From Actinomycetes bacterium (GTDB taxonomy: Bacteria; Actinomycetota; Actinomycetes; Propionibacteriales; Nocardioidaceae), in assembly GCA_029779385.1 (NCBI GenBank), contig JAKPAQ010000646.1, positions 1 through 9,533 of the forward strand: a stretch of 9,533 nt of DNA, given 5' to 3'. Of the stretch, positions 1 to 8,521 are shown in pieces. Within the stretch, counting starts at the first letter, position 1; every line of letters begins with the position of its first letter. The notes below the pieces were generated by a model that was not told the origin of the DNA, did not search any database, and was given only the letters and a program-made list of their open reading frames with translations. The position numbers were made by a program, and so were the translations under genes.

Positions 1-1224
1 CAGGGAAATGGCGTCCGCGAAATCGCGGTAGGTCAAGACGTAGAGGATCGGACCGAACGTCTCGGTTCGGACGATCGGACTCTGCTCACCCATTTCCACA
101 ATTGCCGGGCGAACGTAATGCCCACCAGCGACCGCATCAACCCCGACTCCCCCGGTCAGCACCGTCCCGCCCTCGGCCTTTGCTTGCGCGATGGCGGCCA
201 CAAATGCTGCTGCGGCGGCCTCATCGATTAGCGGCCCCACCAGCGTTTGCGGCTCCAGTGGCGAACCAATCGTGAGGGTCGCGTAAGCGGCAACCAAACC
301 CGCCAACAACTCGTCCTTGATTGACTCGTGGACGATCACCCGACGCATTGACGTACACCGCTGGCCGGCGGTGCCGACCGCTGAGAAAACGATGCCTCGA
401 ACCGCGAGTTCCAAGTCGGCGCTCTCTGCAACGATGGCCGCGTTGTTGCCACCCAACTCCAACAAACTCCGGCCCAGCCTCGCGGCGACTCGAGGCGCCA
501 CCTGCTTGCCCATCCGGGTCGAACCGGTAGCCGAAACTAGCGCAACTCGAGCATCGTCGACGAGCGCCTCACCAACTTCGCGATCACCGACCACCACCTG
601 CGAAAGCCCCGCCGGAGCACCCGTCCGGCGGGCGGCCTCCAAGGCAAGCGCCTGACATGCAAGCGCAGTCAAGACTGTCTTCTCCGACGGCTTCCACACG
701 ACCGCGTCACCGCAAACAAACGCCAAAGCCGCGTTCCACGACCAGACCGCAACCGGGAAGTTGAACGCACTGATCACCGCAACCACCCCGAGGGGATGCC
801 ACTGCTCCATCATCCGGTGGCCCGGACGTTCACTGGCGATCGTTAACCCATGAAGTTGGCGCGACAACCCGACCGCAAGGTCACAAATGTCGATCATCTC
901 TTGGACTTCGCCCAGACCCTCGGAGGCGATCTTGCCCGCTTCGATCGACACCAGCGCACCCAAGTCCGCCTTGTGCTCGCGCAACAGTTCGCCCAGTTCA
1001 CGCACGAACTGGCCGCGCACCGGCGCTGGAACTTGACGCCACGTTTCGAAAGCGTGCTGGGCTCGGCCAACCTTCTCGCCAACCGACTTAGCGTCGTCGG
1101 GCACAAGGTGACCTAAAACCGTGCCGTCAATTGGGGTCTGACAACGGATTCGCCCGTCATCAACGAGAGGCAATTCGGCCCCCAAGCGTTCGAAAATGGC
1201 GGCCACCTGCGCTGAAATACTCAT
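1..1224 (-). CDS. Alpha-aminoadipic semialdehyde / piperideine-6-carboxylate dehydrogenase (ALDH7, antiquitin type), 3' end missing
   Basis: NAD(P)-dependent oxidation of 2-aminoadipate 6-semialdehyde (in equilibrium with piperideine-6-carboxylate) to 2-aminoadipate, a cytosolic step of lysine breakdown. The minus frame is open from the ATG at 1224 to base 1: 408 codons with no stop. ALDH7 proteins are about 500 residues, so roughly the last 90-100 lie outside the window. Visible ALDH marks are the ISAFNFPVAVWSWN nucleotide-site segment near residue 150, GSTRMGK, the general base Glu256 in LELGGNN, the catalytic Cys290 in GTAGQRCTS (34 residues after the Glu, the normal spacing) and ETFGPI near the left edge. 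GTAGQRCTS and the RMGKQVAP region point to ALDH7 rather than betaine- or succinate-semialdehyde dehydrogenases. The start codon overlaps the stop of the upstream dehydrogenase gene as ATGA, which argues for translational coupling and a shared pathway. Family assignment is strong. Substrate is inferred from family and neighbour. Confidence 0.9.
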   Translation of the reverse strand, partial: MSISAQVAAIFERLGAELPLVDDGRIRCQTPIDGTVLGHLVPDDAKSVGEKVGRAQHAFETWRQVPAPVRGQFVRELGELLREHKADLGALVSIEAGKIASEGLGEVQEMIDICDLAVGLSRQLHGLTIASERPGHRMMEQWHPLGVVAVISAFNFPVAVWSWNAALAFVCGDAVVWKPSEKTVLTALACQALALEAARRTGAPAGLSQVVVGDREVGEALVDDARVALVSATGSTRMGKQVAPRVAARLGRSLLELGGNNAAIVAESADLELAVRGIVFSAVGTAGQRCTSMRRVIVHESIKDELLAGLVAAYATLTIGSPLEPQTLVGPLIDEAAAAAFVAAIAQAKAEGGTVLTGGVGVDAVAGGHYVRPAIVEMGEQSPIVRTETFGPILYVLTYRDFADAISL

Positions 1225-2303
1225 GAATCGACCTTTCCGTAGGTGTCGAAGAGCTGGCCTGAGCGGGTCGAAAGCAAGTCGGCAAGGCGAATGTCCTCCT
1301 GGCGCACAAACCCGGTCGCCTGCAAAACGCCCGCCGCCACCAACTCGACCACCGAAACCGCACTCGCGGCCGTAGTCCAACTGATTGCCCGCCAGCGTCG
1401 CCCACCAATCTCGATCGGCAGATAAGCCCGGACATGGTTGTGCCGAAATGGTTGCCCATCGAAAATGCCCTCGACTGCCGCATGCAAGTAGACGACGTCA
1501 TCGTTGACCGGCGGCTTGGCGTCTACCAACATGCGACCAACAAGTTCGCGTTCTTCACGCAAGTTCAGTTCGTCGAAAAGGAAATGCATTTGGCGAAAAT
1601 GCCCCGGATAACGAAGGGTTTTGTAATCGAGTCGCTGCACTCGACCTTCGTAGCTTTGACACATCGTCCCCAGCCCACCGGAAGTTAGTGCTGCTTCAAG
1701 TTCGATTCCGCCGATGAACACGCGCTCCTTCTCGCTCATCGCCGGCACCATTTTTCGTTCGCCTGAAACCAGCACCTCGCAGTCGTTCAGGTACTCGTTC
1801 ACGACGCCCTCGGCCGACCAGTTGAAGGCGTAACCCAGCAGCCCCGTCGGGTTCTGCGGCAGCGCCCCGACCTTCAACTCGATGCTTCGAATCGAATCGA
1901 AATCGGCAGCCAAACTCGCCCCGACAATGCCGATCAGGCCCGGCGCCAAGCCACACTGCGGCACAAACACGCTGTCTGGTCGCTCGATCGACAGTTCCTT
2001 GACCCGATTAGTCGTGGGGACATCCTCGGTGAGGTCGAAATAGTGCGTACCCGTGTCGTAGGCGGCCTCGGCCACCGCGATATTTAGGTGGTACGGCAGG
2101 CAAGACAACACCGCGTCCGCCTCGCTCAAAGCCTGCCGCAGCGCGGCGTGGTCGGCAACATCGAGGAGGCGGCTCTCAAACGCGAGGTCACCACGTTCTC
2201 GAGAATCGAAACCCACGACCTCAAAGCCGGCGCGCACCAACAAATGCGCGACCAACTCCCCGACCTTGCCCAACCCGAAAACGGCGACGCTTTGGATCCT
2301 CAT
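1221..2303 (-). CDS. Saccharopine dehydrogenase family protein, probably lysine 6-dehydrogenase or saccharopine dehydrogenase
   Basis: Oxidoreductase of 360 residues expected to produce 2-aminoadipate semialdehyde, either directly from lysine (lysine 6-dehydrogenase) or from saccharopine. The N-terminus is a Rossmann fold: FGLGKVG at residues 9-15 is the GxGxxG turn, and an acidic Asp33 ends the second strand, which favours NAD over NADP. The middle carries PQCGLAPG (115-121), GALPQNPTGLLGYAFNWSAEG (146-166), TSGGLGT (207-213) and YKTLRYPGH (227-235). These segments resemble lysine 6-dehydrogenases from my memory of the family. Length (360) fits single-domain enzymes, not fused LKR/SDH proteins. 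The frame stays open upstream to 2501, but that extension lies inside leuA and looks like no protein. The ATG at 2303 immediately precedes the Rossmann strand. The gene lies 49 bp behind leuA and overlaps the ALDH7 gene by 4 nt. No lysine-ketoglutarate reductase is visible here, which mildly favours direct lysine oxidation. Confidence 0.83.
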   Translation of the reverse strand: MRIQSVAVFGLGKVGELVAHLLVRAGFEVVGFDSRERGDLAFESRLLDVADHAALRQALSEADAVLSCLPYHLNIAVAEAAYDTGTHYFDLTEDVPTTNRVKELSIERPDSVFVPQCGLAPGLIGIVGASLAADFDSIRSIELKVGALPQNPTGLLGYAFNWSAEGVVNEYLNDCEVLVSGERKMVPAMSEKERVFIGGIELEAALTSGGLGTMCQSYEGRVQRLDYKTLRYPGHFRQMHFLFDELNLREERELVGRMLVDAKPPVNDDVVYLHAAVEGIFDGQPFRHNHVRAYLPIEIGGRRWRAISWTTAASAVSVVELVAAGVLQATGFVRQEDIRLADLLSTRSGQLFDTYGKVDS

Positions 2304-2352
2304 CGGCCCATCGTGCGCCGCTTCGGCGTCGCTGTCTACCGCAAGCTGACGC

Positions 2353-4161
<1,809 letters not shown>

Positions 4162-4180
<19 letters not shown>

Positions 4181-4212
4181 CGACGAAGGAGGAGAAAATT
4201 CGTATTCCGCAT
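4162..4212 (-). CDS. leuL: leuA leader peptide (leucine attenuator peptide), 16 aa
   Basis: The short ORF MRNTNFLLLRRRVEVL lies 75 nt upstream of the leuA start on the same strand and ends in TAA. Three consecutive Leu codons (CTC CTC CTT, 4194-4186) and a fourth as the last sense codon give 4 Leu in 16. This is the classic design of an amino-acid attenuation leader in front of the first leucine-biosynthesis gene. Leader peptides ahead of actinobacterial leuA have been predicted by comparative work; this particular one I read directly from the sequence. A TACGCT -10 lies 9 nt upstream of the ATG, so the transcript would start within a few bases of it, and no Shine-Dalgarno is present. Expected action: ribosome stalling at the Leu codons when leucyl-tRNA is scarce changes folding of the RNA between 4180 and 4097 and raises leuA expression. 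Translation and regulation are not proven here. Confidence 0.75.
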
Positions 4213-4220
4213 GATGGGAC

Positions 4221-4226
4221 TAGCGT
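4221..4226 (+). promoter_or_regulatory. -10 element TAGCGT of the GST gene (leaderless promoter)
   Basis: TAGCGT matches TANNNT and is followed by exactly 6 nt (agcacc) and then the ATG at 4233. A transcript starting 7 nt after the hexamer would begin at the A of the start codon, the usual geometry of leaderless actinobacterial mRNAs. This supports the ATG at 4233 over the internal Met26. No clear -35 is seen. Confidence 0.65.
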
Positions 4227-4227
4227 A
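4222..4227 (-). promoter_or_regulatory. -10 element TACGCT of the leuL-leuA promoter
   Basis: TACGCT matches the actinobacterial TANNNT -10. Seven nt downstream is A4215, giving a transcript with 3 nt before the leader-peptide ATG (4212). I see no convincing -35 at 16-18 nt. The element shares its bases with the opposite-strand -10 of the GST gene. Confidence 0.6.
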
Positions 4228-4232
4228 GCACC

Positions 4233-5222
4233 ATGGCCGATCAACAGCGCGACTCCCAGACCGATTCCGGCTCGTACGTCAAGGCCGGCGAGGCCTATTC
4301 GCGCGATATGAACTATCTGCCCGACCGGATCACCCAAAACGGCAACGCCCCGGTTGATGATCGGGCCGGCACTGGCAAGCCACCGGTAGCCGGTGCCCCA
4401 CTTTGGCCGGTTGAACCGGGCCGATACCGACTAATCGCGGCCAAGGCCTGCCCCTGGGCGACCCGTGCTCTGATCGTGCGAGACCTGTTAGGTCTACAAG
4501 ATGTCATTAGCGTTGGCTTGCCCGGTCCAACCCACGACGAACGTAGTTGGACTTTCGACCTCGACCCCGACGGCCGCGACCCGGTCCTTGGCATCGAGCG
4601 CCTCCAAGAGGCGTACTTCAACCGCGACCCGCAATACCCGCGCGGAATCACTGTCCCGGCGATTGTCGAGGTCGATTCGGGAAAGGTCGTCACCAACGAT
4701 TTTCCGTGGATCACCCACGACTTCTTTTTCGAATGGCGCCAGTTCCATCGACCCGACGCTCCCGACCTTTGGCCCAGCGCGGTGCGCGACGAAATGGAAG
4801 AGGTCATGGTCCGGGTTTTCCACGAAGTCAACAACGGCGTCTATCGCTGTGGGTTCGCCGGCTCGCAATCGGCCTATGACGCCGCCTACGACCGCCTCTG
4901 GGTGGCGATGGACTGGCTGGAGGATCGACTGGCTACCCGCCGCTATCTGATGGGTGATGAGATTACTGAGGCTGACGTGCGCCTGTTCACCACTCTGGCT
5001 CGGTTCGATCCGGTCTACCACGGCCATTTCAAATGCAACCGGAACCAGCTGATCGACCTAGCGAATCTGTGGCGGTACGCCCGCGACCTCTACCAGCAAC
5101 CAGCATTTGGCCAGAACACTGATTTTGCGCAGATCAAGGAGCACTATTACGTGGTCCACACCGACATCAACCCAACGCAGATAGTGCCCAAAGGCCCTGA
5201 CCTTTCAGTGTGGGAAAGCTAG
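4233..5222 (+). CDS. Xi-class glutathione S-transferase family protein (S-glutathionyl-hydroquinone reductase-like)
   Basis: Thioredoxin-fold plus helical GST of 329 residues, the usual length of the xi class (YqjG/PcpF/ECM4 type). Members reductively remove glutathione from S-glutathionyl-hydroquinones using an active-site cysteine. Here that residue is Cys73 in KACPWATRA. Other family blocks are GPTHDERSWTFDLDPDG (98-114), VTNDFPWIT (153-161), NNGVYRCGFA (200-209), ITEADVRLFTTLARFDPVYHGHFKCN (244-269) and the terminal DINPTQIVPKGPDL (311-324). Most actinobacteria make mycothiol instead of glutathione, so the natural thiol partner is likely not glutathione; this is inference. Translation starts at ATG 4233, 7 nt after a TAGCGT -10, so the mRNA is predicted leaderless. 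The gene diverges from leuL-leuA and converges with the transglutaminase gene 18 bp after its stop. It looks intact. The first about 20 residues are hydrophilic and not conserved. Confidence 0.92.
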   Translation: MADQQRDSQTDSGSYVKAGEAYSRDMNYLPDRITQNGNAPVDDRAGTGKPPVAGAPLWPVEPGRYRLIAAKACPWATRALIVRDLLGLQDVISVGLPGPTHDERSWTFDLDPDGRDPVLGIERLQEAYFNRDPQYPRGITVPAIVEVDSGKVVTNDFPWITHDFFFEWRQFHRPDAPDLWPSAVRDEMEEVMVRVFHEVNNGVYRCGFAGSQSAYDAAYDRLWVAMDWLEDRLATRRYLMGDEITEADVRLFTTLARFDPVYHGHFKCNRNQLIDLANLWRYARDLYQQPAFGQNTDFAQIKEHYYVVHTDINPTQIVPKGPDLSVWES

Positions 5223-5230
5223 CGCGACTA

Positions 5231-5247
5231 CCGCTGGCCGTTAGCGG
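5231..5247. terminator. Possible bidirectional stem-loop between convergent genes
   Basis: CCGCT-GGCCGTT-AGCGG gives a 5-bp GC-rich stem with a 7-nt loop, 9 nt after the GST stop and overlapping the TAA stop of the convergent transglutaminase gene. No T-tract follows on the plus strand (gaaaagtg). The position suits a shared transcription end, but the stem is short, so this is a weak call. Confidence 0.25.
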
Positions 5248-7382
5248 AAAAGTGACCGCGGCCAGAACCTCGCGCGCCATTTTGATCGTCGGTCTGCACC
5301 AGCGGCCAACGACGACAACACTTCGTGGGTGCCGGCAACGGCATCGTCGGTTGGCCGGTTCTGTCCCCCGTACCGTTCGCGCTCAAGCTGGGTCAGCAGC
5401 AGGCCAGTCGCGGTTGGATCGGCACCGTGCTCGATCAGCGAATCGGCAAAACTTCGCGGTGTTTGGGTCGGCAGCCTGCCGATGCCAAGGTCGACGGCGG
5501 TGTCCTCAACTTCGGCCCAAAGCGGTTCGGCGCTGGCGCCAGGCGAGAACCGACGACGCCGGCGGAACTGTCGAACCAGCGCCGGTCCAAGTGCCAGCGC
5601 AAAAAGAGCCAAGGCGGCAGCCAGACCTGCGCGCAAACCGGAGCCAAAGTCGCTCACCGGCGACTGGTCGCCCCCAGCAGTTGCCGCGTCTTCGGCCGGA
5701 GTCAATGGCCGCTCGGTTTCGCTGGCGGCCGGATCGTCGGGATTTGCCGGGTCGTCGGTCTGGTTTTGGGCCGGATCTTCAGATTCAAAACCAGTGCCGG
5801 TGCCGATGCCGGGGGTGGCATCGAATCCGACCCAACCGATGCCGGAGAAGTACGCCTCAGTCCAGGCGTGCAGGTCGTTGGAGTTGACTCCGTAAACCGT
5901 TCCGGTCTTGGCATTGCGAGAGATAACCGCGCCGGGGGCATAGCCGACCGCCACCCGAGTTGGCACCCCCAAGACTCGCCCCATCACCGCCAGCGTCGAG
6001 GCGAAATGCACGCAATAGCCGCTCTTGCGGGTGAGGAACTCACCCATTACCCCTAGCCCGTTGCCGTCGTAGCCTTCCTTGACGGGAGCTTCGACCGAAT
6101 AGGTGAAGGAGTCTCGCATCCAGTTCTGCAGCGCCAACATTCGGTCATAGTCGTTCGATTTTTGACCTGCGTGCTCTTGCGCTAGGGATTCCACGATGGT
6201 GGGCACTCCCTCGGGCAAACGCCGATAAAGGTCCATGTCCTCAGCTACCGAATCGGCCGCGCGGATCTGTTCGGCCGTCGGCTTCACAGCCAGGCTTGTT
6301 ACCGAGTAGGTCTGACCGGCGGTCGTCGTCGAACCTTCGGCTCGAACGGTACCGCCGTCAGTTAGCCAACTCCAGTCCCCCGTTAGACCGGTAATCTCGA
6401 TCGCTGGGTACGGAACAGGAAGATAGGTCGAGCGCAGGCCCTTGATCTCAATATCAGTGACCGCTTCGGCAACGTCAATTTCGGGAGCGATAGCCTCGGC
6501 GCCTTCAACTTCAATATCGCCAAAAAGTGGGCTCGGCCGCCAGGTGCGGCCGCCGAACTCGCGCAAGGTGGAGACTTTCAGATAGACGCCGCCAGACACG
6601 TCAGTGGTGTAGGTCAGCACTCGTCGGTTCGAGGGCCGACGTAGGTCCTTGCCAAGCTCGATCATCGGATTTATGCCGACACCGAAGGTGGTGCTCGGCC
6701 CGACGGGCGCGTCGTTGCCGACCGGTTCGACGTTTGGCCCAAGGCTCGGCAGCACCGCCGCCGCGAGCAGTGCCGGCGTTGCGACCAGCAGTCCAGAGCG
6801 AACCGCATTGCGGCCGGCAACCTCGCGGCCTAGCCACCAAAGCAAAAGCCAACAGGCAGCTGTCCCGACAAACACCCACCACGGTGGCAGTTCCATCGAG
6901 ATGACGCTCGGGACGACAAAAACCGTCAGCCATAGCAATGCCAGCAGGCCCGCGCGCCACGTTTGCCTCGCGACAGCATCGGCAAGGCAAAACAACACGC
7001 CAAAGGCAATCGCCAGCACCAGCAGTAACGACTCCGGCGGGGCCAATGGTGCTACTTCTTCGACGATTACGGCCTGCGAGTCCGCAACGAGACGGCCGAG
7101 CTCGGCGAAAGTCTTCACCGTGGGGATGCCCAAAATGGTGGTTTCAGGAACAAACACCCAACTGATCACCAGCAAGCCGGCCAGCAGCGAAACCCCCGTG
7201 GCCCCGCGCAGTCCCAGCATTCGCAGACCGGCCGTTACTGCGGCGATGGCAACCACGATTGCGGCCACGGTGATGAACCAGCGGCCGCCACTAAACAAGG
7301 TGGTGAAGCCGGCCAAAAGAAACAGAGTCGCGGTTGCCACCGCCGCGGTCTCGGCGGCCTCGCGAAGACGCGAAGAACTCAC
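5241..7382 (-). CDS. TgpA-like membrane protein with periplasmic/extracytoplasmic transglutaminase-like domain and C-terminal DUF4129-like tail
   Basis: A 713-residue integral membrane protein. The N-terminal part (12-213) contains about seven hydrophobic segments, roughly at 12-30, 34-56, 61-79, 118-137, 142-160, 168-185 and 195-213. An extracytoplasmic region follows (214-580), in which the transglutaminase-like core occupies about 410-525. Its catalytic triad is intact: Cys457 (KSGYCVHFAS), His505 (NDLHAWTEAYF) and Asp521 (GFDATPG). An acidic, Pro-rich linker (530-580) leads to one more membrane helix (583-603), an Arg cluster (RRRRR at 607-611) and a cytoplasmic tail resembling DUF4129. 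This is the TgpA architecture. The reaction is unknown in this family; both cross-linking and protease-like activity are possible. The start is GTG at 7382, overlapping the DUF58 stop as GTGA. It is the last gene of the moxR operon, and its stop faces the GST gene. Confidence 0.9.
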   Translation of the reverse strand: MSSSRLREAAETAAVATATLFLLAGFTTLFSGGRWFITVAAIVVAIAAVTAGLRMLGLRGATGVSLLAGLLVISWVFVPETTILGIPTVKTFAELGRLVADSQAVIVEEVAPLAPPESLLLVLAIAFGVLFCLADAVARQTWRAGLLALLWLTVFVVPSVISMELPPWWVFVGTAACWLLLWWLGREVAGRNAVRSGLLVATPALLAAAVLPSLGPNVEPVGNDAPVGPSTTFGVGINPMIELGKDLRRPSNRRVLTYTTDVSGGVYLKVSTLREFGGRTWRPSPLFGDIEVEGAEAIAPEIDVAEAVTDIEIKGLRSTYLPVPYPAIEITGLTGDWSWLTDGGTVRAEGSTTTAGQTYSVTSLAVKPTAEQIRAADSVAEDMDLYRRLPEGVPTIVESLAQEHAGQKSNDYDRMLALQNWMRDSFTYSVEAPVKEGYDGNGLGVMGEFLTRKSGYCVHFASTLAVMGRVLGVPTRVAVGYAPGAVISRNAKTGTVYGVNSNDLHAWTEAYFSGIGWVGFDATPGIGTGTGFESEDPAQNQTDDPANPDDPAASETERPLTPAEDAATAGGDQSPVSDFGSGLRAGLAAALALFALALGPALVRQFRRRRRFSPGASAEPLWAEVEDTAVDLGIGRLPTQTPRSFADSLIEHGADPTATGLLLTQLERERYGGQNRPTDDAVAGTHEVLSSLAAGADRRSKWRARFWPRSLFR

Positions 7383-8521
7383 TGAACTCTCACCGCCGAA
7401 ACCCGCGACAGCGACTCAGCGATATCGCGGCCAGCAACGTGGACCGCAAATCCGGCACCCGAAAGGATCGAGGTCGCTTGGTTTCCGGTGTGCTCGGCGA
7501 GCAGAACTTTCACCTGGCCAGTGAGCGAGCCGGTCAGCTCTTCGCAATGGCGCACATCCGGTCGACCGGTGAGCAGTAGCACCGGCGCGCTCGAGGCCGT
7601 CGGCGCCAGATCGGCCGGTGCTGGTTCGACAAGGGCCAGGGCGATCAACGCCGAAGTTAGGTCTTGGGTAGAAACCAGGCCGAAGGAACCGCAGACCAAC
7701 TCCACCTCATGTCCAGCCTCAGCAAAATGGGTCAACAGCGAGGCCGCCGCGCTGACGTTGAACTCGAAGTGGGTGTGATCGTAAACCCGCGGCTCAGTAT
7801 CGAGAACGATCCGCAAGGCCGGGGCAGCCTCCGCTTCCTCCTGGCGCACCATCGGTTCATCGCGATGAGCAGTCGCTTTCCAATGCCAACGCCGCAACGG
7901 GTCTCCTGGCTGATACTGGCGAGCAACAACGTCGTCCGGCCCCCTGCTGGCCGCAGCGTGCTGATGGCCCCCGCCACCGACCAGCAACTGCTCCCCAGGT
8001 TGAGTCACCAACTCGACCGTTCGAGCGAGCACGGTAACAGCAGTCTGCTCGGTTGACTCAAACTCGCGAGTGACCAAGCCGAAAGCATCGCCAACGGTGA
8101 CAGTCAACGGTCCGATCTGGTGTTGGCCACGACTGCGGCAGGCCACCGCGTAGCGATGCGCCAGTCCCGCCTTGGTGGCCGGTTCAGTTGACTCCCAAGT
8201 GACGCCCAGCGCGGTGGCACCTAGCGCGGTGGGGACCTTGTCGTGCCAGTCGGTGACCAAAACGGGCAGTCGCGACGAAATGGCCACCGTCAGTTCGATC
8301 TCGACTACTTGGTCAGGCACAGCAGTCTGTGCCGAGAGCGTCCGCCAGACCCGCAGCTTCGGCGATGAGAAGCGCACCAAAATGGCGGCGGCGACTACAA
8401 GCGCCACCGCAAAATAGGTCACTAAAAACAGCGCACCGACGCCCACCACGAGCCCGAAAATCAAGCAGGCTGCAGCTACCGCGAGCAGTCCGATTGCGCG
8501 CCCAGTGAGCCGCATGTTCAC
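7379..8521 (-). CDS. DUF58 family membrane-anchored protein
   Basis: A 380-residue protein beginning with two closely spaced hydrophobic segments (about 8-28 and 29-49), then a largely soluble part. The family signature lies at 201-227: RQYQPGDPLRRWHWKATAH followed by DEPMVRQ, the DUF58 motif (RxYxPGDxxRxxxWxxtA...lxVR). It is followed by ALRIVLDTEP (235-244), the first strand of a VWA-like fold; the metal-site DxSxS is not conserved (DTEPR). DUF58 proteins are usually encoded next to MoxR ATPases, and their biochemical role is not established. The start is either GTG at 8521, which overlaps the moxR stop as GTGA exactly like the next junction, or ATG at 8515, two codons later. I chose GTG by analogy. 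Either way the gene is translationally coupled to moxR. Confidence 0.9.
   Translation of the reverse strand: MNMRLTGRAIGLLAVAAACLIFGLVVGVGALFLVTYFAVALVVAAAILVRFSSPKLRVWRTLSAQTAVPDQVVEIELTVAISSRLPVLVTDWHDKVPTALGATALGVTWESTEPATKAGLAHRYAVACRSRGQHQIGPLTVTVGDAFGLVTREFESTEQTAVTVLARTVELVTQPGEQLLVGGGGHQHAAASRGPDDVVARQYQPGDPLRRWHWKATAHRDEPMVRQEEAEAAPALRIVLDTEPRVYDHTHFEFNVSAAASLLTHFAEAGHEVELVCGSFGLVSTQDLTSALIALALVEPAPADLAPTASSAPVLLLTGRPDVRHCEELTGSLTGQVKVLLAEHTGNQATSILSGAGFAVHVAGRDIAESLSRVSAVRVQ

Noticed and set aside
317..655. Plus-strand open frames over the ALDH gene (also 321-530 and 850-1116)
   Set aside because: The minus frame is open without a stop over 408 codons and carries the full ALDH catalytic motifs. 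These frames are its shadows.
2316..2328. CGCCG-CTT-CGGCG stem-loop between leuA and the lysine dehydrogenase gene
   Set aside because: A 5-bp stem with a 3-nt loop and no U-tract is common by chance at this GC content. It is not enough to call a terminator or processing site.
4186..4228. Strong plus-strand Shine-Dalgarno-like AAGGAGGA followed by a mini-ORF ATGATGGGACTAGCGTAG at 4211
   Set aside because: The purine run is simply the complement of the Leu codons CTC CTC CTT of the leader. It lies 17 nt from that ATG and about 40 nt from the GST start, too far for either.
6649..7524. 291-codon plus-strand open frame
   Set aside because: It is antisense to the TgpA-like gene's membrane segments. 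The Ser/Thr/Ala/Pro-rich translation has no recognisable motif.
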